DNA from: Nitrospirota bacterium
Lineage (GTDB): Bacteria; Nitrospirota_A; Leptospirillia; Leptospirillales; Leptospirillaceae
NCBI GenBank assembly: GCA_021802325.1
Contig: JAKAAM010000056.1
Coordinates: forward strand, 1 to 5,055
Reading direction: 5' to 3'
DNA: 5,055 bases
This document shows positions 1-4,956 of the stretch, in pieces. The notes under the pieces were generated by a model, which worked only from the letters and a program-made list of their open reading frames with translations, was not told the origin of the DNA and ran no database searches. The position numbers were made by a program, and so were the translations under genes. Position 1 is the first letter of the stretch. Each line of letters starts with the position of its first letter.

Positions 1-393
1 ACATTGAATATCAATGACTGTAAATTGGTGATTGTCGACGTGACCCCGCCATGCGACTACGCCCAAGAAAAGTCGGGATGGAGAAAGTTTGTTGTAGGCG
101 TCAAAGTGAATCTCAATATTCCCCCAGGACAAGAGAGCGAAACTTTGTTGGAGCAAAAGAACGCGGAATATCTTAAGATCTCTCCCGAATTCGATCCACG
201 ACAACCCTCGTTTTTGCCTTTCAGTCTAGCGTTGAATGCCAGACTCGTCACGGCCATTCCGGACAATGTAGAATTTTTGAGAAAGCTTGGAACGCCGATG
301 TTTCGCATTCGATCTCAGCTACTCATGGACATTTCGAGTTGGTTATCCCGCCACGCATCGAGGCCAGGACACGTTTTTCTGGGAAAGGGATGA
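1..393 (+). CDS. C-terminal part of an unrecognised conserved-looking protein (5' end outside window)
   Basis: The frame is open from the left edge, giving 130 visible residues before TGA at 391-393. The TTG at 4 is not a convincing start, so this is treated as the 3' part of a longer gene. Visible features are a hydrophobic strand followed by a T-P-P-C-D-Y-A-Q-E-K motif (about residues 15-24 of the visible part), then W-R-K-F-V-V-G-V. The C-terminus ends in a helix-like SSWLSRHASRPG segment. The CDYAQ-K motif and the terminal S-R-P-G give the impression of a conserved family. My weak recollection is of proteins with an N-terminal receiver-like domain found near defence genes, but I cannot confirm this. 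There are no membrane segments or catalytic motifs I can name. The gene converges on the methyltransferase, with 43 bp between the two stop codons. The coding call is firm; the function is unknown. Confidence 0.75.
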   Translation, partial: TLNINDCKLVIVDVTPPCDYAQEKSGWRKFVVGVKVNLNIPPGQESETLLEQKNAEYLKISPEFDPRQPSFLPFSLALNARLVTAIPDNVEFLRKLGTPMFRIRSQLLMDISSWLSRHASRPGHVFLGKG

Positions 394-436
394 CAGAGAT
401 CGACTCTGGGAGGACGGTATATATGCTGGAAAAATC

Positions 437-1399
437 TTATGTCAGCAATGTCCTCAAAATGGAAGCCATGACGGGAGGACAGACCGCGTTTCCGAGCAGT
501 TTGATTCTGTCTCGCCGAGTGGCGTCAGGAAAAACGTAATTGTTTGGGAATCCCATGGCTCGCCTGATTTCTGCGGGCTGGAGCATTCTCATCACGTGGC
601 CGTCCGGTCTCGGTTCAACGAGCGCAAATCTGTCGATGGTGGTCACAGTTCTTAGCGGCGCATCCAACGATTGCCAACCGCCCGATCCATCGGTTCCGTA
701 GTAGACGATAAGAAAGGGTTGCCCTTTCCCTAGCGCACTTATAGCTCTGCCTGCCCGCTCCAGTGTTCCCGTTGCCCGTCGCGGGACGATTAATGGGTTC
801 ATCGGCCAAGTTTCAGGAGGATCCAGTATTTCTCGTGCAGATCGCATAGGAATGTCAGGAAGCGTGATGATCGATGGTGTTCGAAGCTTGTCCGCAATAA
901 GAAACAATCGGCGTCTACGTTGAGGAACTCCGAATTGAGATGCATCGAGAACTTGTTCTCGGACAAAATATCCCAGAGTTTTCAGCGCATTCTTCAACTC
1001 TGGATATCTCGTCCAGGGGCGCATATGTACGACGTTTTCCAAAACCACCCATCGGGGTTTGAAGGTTTGCGCGAATCTGATGACTTGGAACGCGGTGTTT
1101 TTGCTTTCTTCGGAACGCGGCATATTCCCCCTGGCACAGGTGTGGTGAGTGCATTCCGGGGAACTGAGCAACAGATCGATGGGACCCGTTTTCTTGAGTA
1201 TTTTTCCCGGATCGGTGTGGCGAAGGTCTTCATTGAAGACGGTCGAATGGGGAAAGTTGGCCTTAAAAGCGTCAGTCGCGATCTTCCAAAGATCGACGCC
1301 TCCTGCTATGTTTGCCCCGGCTAAACTTGCACCTAGGCTGCTTCCTCCTCCGCCGCAAAACATATCGAATACTCTGACGCTCCTCATCTTGCAACCCAT
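437..1399 (-). CDS. C5-cytosine DNA methyltransferase (Dcm-like), probable modification enzyme
   Basis: A 320-residue enzyme predicted to transfer a methyl group from S-adenosylmethionine to C5 of cytosine in a specific DNA sequence. Motifs appear in the canonical order: motif I FDMFCGGGGSSLG (11-23, SAM binding); motif IV SSPECTHHT (79-87) with catalytic Cys83; motif VI ENV (121-123); motif VIII QRRRR (160-164); then a short target-recognition stretch (about 175-245); a motif IX-like PLRTVTT (248-254); and motif X LLGNAVCPP (301-309). Motif IV is Pro-Glu-Cys rather than the usual Pro-Pro-Cys-Gln, a variant I associate with a subset of phage and accessory cytosine methylases. The length is near the minimum for the family and the gene looks intact. 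ATG at 1399 is the most upstream in-frame start; ATG at 1387 is an alternative, and neither has a good Shine-Dalgarno. It is divergent from the endonuclease gene, consistent with a restriction-modification pair. The target sequence cannot be read from the protein. Confidence 0.95.
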   Translation of the reverse strand: MGCKMRSVRVFDMFCGGGGSSLGASLAGANIAGGVDLWKIATDAFKANFPHSTVFNEDLRHTDPGKILKKTGPIDLLLSSPECTHHTCARGNMPRSEESKNTAFQVIRFAQTFKPRWVVLENVVHMRPWTRYPELKNALKTLGYFVREQVLDASQFGVPQRRRRLFLIADKLRTPSIITLPDIPMRSAREILDPPETWPMNPLIVPRRATGTLERAGRAISALGKGQPFLIVYYGTDGSGGWQSLDAPLRTVTTIDRFALVEPRPDGHVMRMLQPAEIRRAMGFPNNYVFPDATRRDRIKLLGNAVCPPVMASILRTLLT

Positions 1400-1517
1400 T
1401 GTTGCATTGTTTCTCTGGAGCCTCCGAAAATATCTTCTATTATTGAATTGTTGAACCGGTTACCAGGCTACCAGGTTTCCGAGGCTTTTACAAGACACAT
1501 CTTAAGGAGTCGAGCGA
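1400..1517. promoter_or_regulatory. Divergent promoter region between methyltransferase and endonuclease genes
   Basis: These 118 bp must hold the promoters of both divergent genes. An AT-rich core (about 1426-1453) is the likeliest place for them, but no hexamer pair stands out. The best - strand candidate is TTCAAC (1457-1452) with TATTTT (1434-1429) at 17 bp spacing. Next to the core lie the perfect 8-bp palindrome AACCGGTT (1454-1461) and two direct copies of TACCAGG (1461-1467 and 1469-1475), one helical-turn-like step of 8 bp apart. These are plausible binding sites for a regulator or for the methyltransferase itself. No small controller (C) protein gene is seen here. Confidence 0.5.
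1503..1509 (+). promoter_or_regulatory. Ribosome binding site for the endonuclease (supports TTG start)
   Basis: TAAGGAG lies 8 nt upstream of TTG at 1518. The TAA formed at 1503-1505 closes the same reading frame, so TTG 1518 is the first possible start, and no in-frame ATG follows early enough to keep the N-terminal domain. Confidence 0.6.
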
Positions 1518-2699
1518 TTGCAGAAGGATAACGGTAGGAGGATTTTTCACCATGAGGAATTGAGAACGGCCGATTTGATCGTCGATGCGTGCTATGAAGG
1601 GACTCGCAATGGAAATGCCGGAGACGATCCCCTTTCAGCCTTGTTGGGTGTGAGCAATCAAGGAGGATTCCGATATCTGGGAATGAAGAAAAATCCTACA
1701 ATGATTGTTTTGACTTCGTCTCTTGCGGATCCGGATTGGCCCGACTCCTTGGACATCACTATCGGAAGATTCACCTATTTTGGAGACAACAAACGTTCAG
1801 GGAGCGATCTTCACGATACTCGAAGATTTGGGAACCAACTGCTTCGGGATTTGTTCGATACGTTGCATGCAGGACAACGAGAAAGGATTCCTCCCATTCT
1901 CGTGTTCACTTCGGCGGGAGGCTGGCGAGATTTCGTTTTTAGGGGTCTTGCCGTTCCTGGAGCCGCCGGGCTTTCGGCGAATGACGACTTGGTCGCGGTT
2001 TGGAAGTCTTCGGGGGATTCCCGTTTTCAAAATTATCGTGCGATTTTTACCATACTCGATGTTCCAAAAATTTCTCGGGATTGGCTCGATAGTATACGTA
2101 AGGGCAGCAATCATAGCTCGAATGCCCCAAAAGTATGGAAGGAATGGGTGGAAAAAGGGATTTACCGTTCTCTTATGGCCAATCGTTCCATTCTTATTCG
2201 CAAAAAAGAAACACAAATGCCCGACACGAAAGAAGACCGCGGCATTCTTTCATCAATCGTCAGTCATTTTGCCCGGGATCCCTACGCTTTTGAAGCTTTT
2301 GCCGGATATATTGTCAGACTTCATCTTCCGGACATTTTCGAGCTCGATATTACAAGAAGGCATCGGGACGGGGGGCGGGACGCCATAGGAAAATTTCGAA
2401 TTGGGCAAGCAGAGAAGTCGATCGAAGTAGAATTCGCTTTGGAAGCAAAATGCTATGCCGATAGAGCCATTGGTGTTCGTGAAACGTCTCGCTTGATTTC
2501 GCGTCTCCTTCATCGTCAGTTCGGGATATTGGTGACCACATCGTGGGTCCACGACCAAGCGTATCGCGAGATCGTGGAAGATGGCCACCCCGTTATGGTC
2601 CTAAGCGGGGCAGATATTGTCGATGTATTGAGAAGGAACGGGTTCACAAGTGAAGATAAAACGTCAGCATTGTTGAGAGAGCGTTTTCCCATATCGTAG
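1518..2699 (+). CDS. Mrr-type restriction endonuclease with AspBHI/MspJI-like N-terminal DNA-reading domain
   Basis: A 393-residue protein predicted to bind and cut DNA. The N-terminal half (about 15-205) contains the run DDPLSALLGVSNQGGFRYLG, then DPDWPDSLD, FTYFGDNK and a late segment RFQNYRAIFTILDVP. This pattern fits the AspBHI N-terminal domain, an SRA-like module that in characterised MspJI-family enzymes reads 5-methylcytosine. The C-terminal half (about 240-385) is an Mrr-type PD-(D/E)XK nuclease: FEAF (258-261, Glu259), DGGRDA (284-289, likely metal ligand Asp288) and EAK (309-311), followed by GILVTTS and a terminal domain typical of Mrr enzymes. The size is close to the roughly 400 residues of AspBHI and all catalytic motifs are present, so it looks functional. 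TTG at 1518 with TAAGGAG 8 nt upstream is the start. Its divergent partner is a cytosine methyltransferase. Nuclease fold: confident. N-domain assignment and methylation dependence: inference. Confidence 0.88.
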   Translation: MQKDNGRRIFHHEELRTADLIVDACYEGTRNGNAGDDPLSALLGVSNQGGFRYLGMKKNPTMIVLTSSLADPDWPDSLDITIGRFTYFGDNKRSGSDLHDTRRFGNQLLRDLFDTLHAGQRERIPPILVFTSAGGWRDFVFRGLAVPGAAGLSANDDLVAVWKSSGDSRFQNYRAIFTILDVPKISRDWLDSIRKGSNHSSNAPKVWKEWVEKGIYRSLMANRSILIRKKETQMPDTKEDRGILSSIVSHFARDPYAFEAFAGYIVRLHLPDIFELDITRRHRDGGRDAIGKFRIGQAEKSIEVEFALEAKCYADRAIGVRETSRLISRLLHRQFGILVTTSWVHDQAYREIVEDGHPVMVLSGADIVDVLRRNGFTSEDKTSALLRERFPIS

Positions 2700-2875
2700 G
2701 GGGTCGTATGCACCAGCATGATTTGTGTGCTGATTCAACTCCCCATTGAATCCCCTATTATCTGAACGATATTGCTCTTTGTTCGACAATTGGCAGGCAT
2801 TCCGCCAAACGAATTCTGGTAATCGGTGCAGCGGACCAGTTCCAGACCAATCACGCTCATTACGGAGGAGACAAA
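2700..2875 (+). other. Intergenic stretch after the endonuclease; possible decayed 5' part of the next gene
   Basis: No convincing gene is seen here. One reading frame is notable: ATG at 2708 (8 bp after the endonuclease stop, preceded by a G-run) reads 13 codons to a TGA at 2747-2749. The same frame is then open for 42 codons with no ATG, GTG or TTG, right up to the ATG at 2876. Its translation includes a protein-like stretch RILVIGAADQFQ. It may be a gene start broken by one nonsense mutation, or chance. No strong terminator follows the endonuclease. Confidence 0.3.
2864..2870 (+). promoter_or_regulatory. Strong ribosome binding site GGAGGAG
   Basis: GGAGGAG sits 5 nt upstream of ATG 2876. 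This near-perfect Shine-Dalgarno is the main reason for calling the short ORF behind it a genuine gene start. Confidence 0.55.
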
Positions 2876-3043
2876 ATGTTCGAGTATCCAAAGTTTGATG
2901 TGACGGTATCAAGAAATATAGACACACGATTGATGTGCTGGCCCGCTTCAGAAGAAGTTTGCCATGAAAATAGTCCCGGAGGCAATTTAGAGTACAGGGA
3001 TCTGATGCGTATTCGCATCCAAAGTTGCCACTTTTTCGCATGA
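2876..3043 (+). pseudogene. 5' fragment of an unknown gene, apparently cut by the IS21-type element
   Basis: ATG at 2876, with an excellent ribosome binding site, opens a 55-codon frame ending at TGA 3041-3043. The first 43 or so residues (starting MFEYPKFDVTVSRN) are encoded before the insertion sequence boundary near 3003. The remaining codons and the stop are supplied by the terminal repeats of the element, as expected when an insertion interrupts a gene. The rest of the gene would be expected beyond the element's right end, outside the window. I do not recognise the protein. Its position behind the endonuclease suggests it could have been a third gene of the same cluster. The frame also extends upstream without a start codon to 2750. 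A real 55-residue protein is possible but less likely. Confidence 0.45.
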
Positions 3044-3075
3044 AAGTTGCCACCCAGCCGCAGCAAAATTGCCAC
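3021..3075 (+). repeat. Left terminal repeat array of the IS21-type element (three copies, 22-bp period)
   Basis: AAAGTTGCCAC occurs at 3021-3031 and 3043-3053, and AAAATTGCCAC at 3065-3075. The three copies start exactly 22 bp apart, about two helical turns, so all face the same side of the DNA. Each is preceded by a CGCA tetranucleotide (3014, 3037, 3059). Such multiple subterminal repeats are the known transposase-binding sites of IS21-family elements. Confidence 0.8.
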
Positions 3076-3101
3076 CCCTGAGTTCCCTCTAAAACTCCCC
3101 T

Positions 3102-3130
3102 GTCGCACCTGAAGCATAAATATGGATAAT
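3102..3130 (+). promoter_or_regulatory. Weak candidate promoter for istA
   Basis: GATAAT at 3125-3130 is a fair -10 element. The segment 17 bp upstream (GTCGCA, 3102-3107) matches the -35 consensus at only three of six positions. It lies between the terminal repeats and istA, so transposase bound to the repeats could repress it. Confidence 0.25.
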
Positions 3131-3163
3131 CGAAGCTCGTTCTCTGGTGACACACTCATCCAC

Positions 3164-3172
3164 AGAAAGGAG
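3164..3172 (+). promoter_or_regulatory. Ribosome binding site of istA
   Basis: AGAAAGGAG is placed 5 nt before ATG 3178 and fixes that start over the internal ATG at 3199. Confidence 0.65.
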
Positions 3173-3177
3173 CATCG

Positions 3178-4878
3178 ATGGTCCGAGAGGGGATTCCCAT
3201 GTTGAAAGTGCTGGAAGTGTTGAAAGAACGCTACGGAGAGAAGGTCGGATCGATTCGGAAGATTGCGATCTCTCTGGGAATTTCCCGGCCGACGGTCCGG
3301 AAGTATCTTGATCTGGCCGCCTCGGTCGGAATCTGTCATTGGCCGCTGAGAGAGGAAGAGGTCGAGAAGGCGAGGCTTCGGGAGGCCCTCTATCCGGAGA
3401 GGGAAGGAGCGAGCCGGACGGGATTCGTGATTCCGGAGTGGGCGGAGGTGGAAAAAGAGCTCACGGGGAAAAAGAAGAGCGGGGTGACCCTGTGGCTTCT
3501 GTGGGAGGAGTACCGGGGGCGGGAGCCTCAAGGGCTGGGGTACAGCCAGTTCTGCAGGCTCTTCAAGGAGTATCGGAAACGGAAAGACATCCCCCTGCAC
3601 CATCCGCATGCGCCGGGACAGGAGCTGTACGTGGACTATTCGGGGCCGAAGGTCCGGATCGAGCCCCCGGGGACAAAACCCTCTTGGGTGTCGCTTTTCG
3701 TGGCGGTCATGGGGCGGTCGGCCTATGTCTTTGCCTATGCGACGCGGAACATGCGGTCGGCCTCGTGGATCCTGGCGCACCGCAAGGCCTTTGAGTATCT
3801 GGGGGGAGTTCCGACGGCCGTTGTGCCGGATCGGACGACGACCGCGATCGTGTCCCACCACAAGATCGACCCCCGGCTTCATCCGGCCTTCCGGGCGATG
3901 GGGGCGCATTATGGCTTCGAGATCTATGCTGCGCGCAGAAAAAGTCCCCGGGACAAGGGCGCGGTTGAAAACGGGGTTCTCGATGCCCAACGACGGCTCA
4001 TGGCCCCTCTCCGACACCGGAAGTTCGCGTCGATCGAGGAGTTGAACGAGGCGGTGCGGGAGCGCCTCGAGATCGTCAACCGGACGCCCTTCCAAAAGCG
4101 GGAGGGAAGCCGGCGATCGGTCTTCGACGAGGAAGATCGGCCGGCCCTGGGCCCGTTGCCCGCCACGCCTTTCGAGCTGGAGTCCTGGGAGATCTGCCGG
4201 GTTCCGCCGGACCACCATGTTCCGGTGGAGCGGATCTATTACAGCGTGCCCTATCCTCTGGTCGGCGAGGATGTGACGGTCCGCCTGACCGCCACGACCG
4301 TCGAGATCTTCCATCGGGAAGAGCGGGTGGCCAGCCATGTGCGCCATCCCGATCGGAAAACCCCCTACCGGACCCAGGCCGCCCATCGTCCCCCGAATCA
4401 CAAGGGCTATCTGGAACAGTCGCAGGAGGTCTTTCTCTCGCGGGCGGCCCGGGTCGGTCCGGGCGTGGTGGCGTTTTTCGAGAGTCTGTTCGCGCTCCGG
4501 AAGTATCCCCCTCTGGCCTACCGGACCTGTCAGGGCATCCTGGCCCTCCAGAGAACCTATCCGGGGGACCGGATCGATGCGGCCTGTATCCTGGCGCTGA
4601 ACCTGCGCTCCCTGTCCTGGCGGACCGTGGAGGGGATCCTGAAGCACGGGGCCGACCGGACAGACCGGAAGGAAGCTGTGGGCCGATCCTTTGCCTTCCA
4701 TGAGAACGTTCGGGGAGCCGCCGCCTTCCTTCCCGAAAACGCCCCCTCCGTTCCGGAGAACAAAGACATCGATGTTCAGAACACGGAAGAACAGGCGAGA
4801 AAGGAGAGGAGGGAAAAAACGGAAGGAAAAGCAAGGAAGAGGGAGGAGAAAGGTGACGCTTCCTCCTCCCGGGAATAG
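3178..4878 (+). CDS. istA: IS21-family transposase IstA (DDE integrase superfamily)
   Basis: A 566-residue transposase that would bind the element's terminal repeats and catalyse strand cleavage and transfer. An N-terminal helix-turn-helix (about 24-44, SIRKIAISLGISRPTVRKYL) is followed by an RNase H-fold core with Asp153 in LYVDYSG, Asp218 in VVPDRTTTAIV and Glu264 in SPRDKGAVENGV. A C-terminal beta-barrel-like region (about 340-400) and a HENVRG signature close the normal IstA domain. After it comes an extra tail of about 45 residues rich in Glu, Lys and Arg, longer and more charged than I expect. The usual Asp-Asn after the second catalytic Asp is Asp-Arg here. ATG 3178 is chosen because AGAAAGGAG lies 5 nt upstream; Met8 is an alternative. 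The reading frame is intact. No istB overlaps the end of the gene, which is unusual for the family, since IstB is the AAA+ partner. Confidence 0.93.
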   Translation: MVREGIPMLKVLEVLKERYGEKVGSIRKIAISLGISRPTVRKYLDLAASVGICHWPLREEEVEKARLREALYPEREGASRTGFVIPEWAEVEKELTGKKKSGVTLWLLWEEYRGREPQGLGYSQFCRLFKEYRKRKDIPLHHPHAPGQELYVDYSGPKVRIEPPGTKPSWVSLFVAVMGRSAYVFAYATRNMRSASWILAHRKAFEYLGGVPTAVVPDRTTTAIVSHHKIDPRLHPAFRAMGAHYGFEIYAARRKSPRDKGAVENGVLDAQRRLMAPLRHRKFASIEELNEAVRERLEIVNRTPFQKREGSRRSVFDEEDRPALGPLPATPFELESWEICRVPPDHHVPVERIYYSVPYPLVGEDVTVRLTATTVEIFHREERVASHVRHPDRKTPYRTQAAHRPPNHKGYLEQSQEVFLSRAARVGPGVVAFFESLFALRKYPPLAYRTCQGILALQRTYPGDRIDAACILALNLRSLSWRTVEGILKHGADRTDRKEAVGRSFAFHENVRGAAAFLPENAPSVPENKDIDVQNTEEQARKERREKTEGKARKREEKGDASSSRE

Positions 4879-4885
4879 GAAAAAT

Positions 4886-4927
4886 GAACAGAGAACACGT
4901 TCTGTTCGAAACACGGTGAACAGAACA
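4886..4927. promoter_or_regulatory. Putative operator: cluster of GAACA half-sites upstream of the KfrA-like gene
   Basis: In 42 bp there are four GAACA half-sites on the + strand (4886, 4893, 4918, 4923) and one inverted TGTTC (4903-4907). Within this, GTTCTGTTC (4899-4907) and GAACAGAAC (4918-4926) form a perfect 9-bp inverted repeat around a 10-bp spacer. GAACAGA (4886-4892) also pairs with TCTGTTC (4901-4907). KfrA proteins are known to bind their own promoter region, so autoregulation by the downstream gene product is a reasonable inference. No T-tract follows, so it is not a standard terminator. Confidence 0.5.
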
Positions 4928-4943
4928 CCCCCCCTCCAAAAAC

Positions 4944-4950
4944 GAAGGAG
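4944..4950 (+). promoter_or_regulatory. Ribosome binding site of the KfrA-like gene
   Basis: GAAGGAG lies 6 nt before ATG 4957, a textbook arrangement that supports both the gene and its start. Confidence 0.65.
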
Positions 4951-4956
4951 ATCTCC

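Larger units (their letters stand above)
3003..4878 (+). mobile_element. IS21-family insertion sequence, left end plus istA (right end not identified)
   Basis: The element is recognised from an IS21-type transposase preceded by an array of terminal repeats, both typical of this family. IS21 elements usually begin with TG. The candidates are TG at 3003 or 3006, just outside the first repeat, where a small inverted repeat GATGCG-TATT-CGCATC (3004-3019) also lies. No inverted copy of the repeat (GTGGCAACTTT or a close relative) occurs between 4879 and 5055, so the right end lies beyond the window or has been lost. The coordinates given are therefore a minimum extent. Target duplication cannot be assessed. 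Confidence 0.75.

Noticed and set aside
394..408. CAGAG-ATCGA-CTCTG hairpin between the convergent gene ends
   Set aside because: The stem is only 5 bp with no T-tract on either side, too weak to call a terminator.
920..1324. A 134-residue + strand open frame inside the methyltransferase gene
   Set aside because: It is antisense to motifs I, IV and VI of the methyltransferase and has no domain or ribosome binding site.
1797..2216. A 139-residue - strand open frame inside the endonuclease gene
   Set aside because: It is antisense to the AspBHI-like domain and shows no recognisable protein features.
2714..2732. CAGCA/TGCTG hairpin after the endonuclease
   Set aside because: A 5-bp stem with a 9-nt loop and no following T-run; likely chance.
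2700..3075. CRISPR-like interpretation of the regularly spaced repeats at 3021-3075
   Set aside because: The repeat is only 11 bp with 11-bp spacers, three copies, and sits directly upstream of istA, which fits IS21 terminal repeats instead.
2664..3155. A 163-residue - strand open frame across the intergenic region and IS left end
   Set aside because: It crosses the insertion boundary and terminal repeats, has no ribosome binding site of note and an implausible Cys-rich composition.
4814..4820. AAAAAAC heptamer in istA as a -1 frameshift slippery site
   Set aside because: The codon phase is GAA AAA ACG, not A AAA AAC, and the alternative frames lead to no IstB-like or other recognisable protein.
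4841..4870. GGGAGGAG/CTCCTCCC 8-bp stem at the end of istA
   Set aside because: The loop is 14 nt, it lies within coding sequence and lacks a T-tract. It arises readily from the polypurine tract beside a polypyrimidine segment.
4884..4919. Eleven-codon ORF (MNREHVLFETR) between istA and the KfrA-like gene
   Set aside because: It is poorly spaced from any ribosome binding site and sits entirely within the repeat cluster; more likely incidental to the operator-like repeats.
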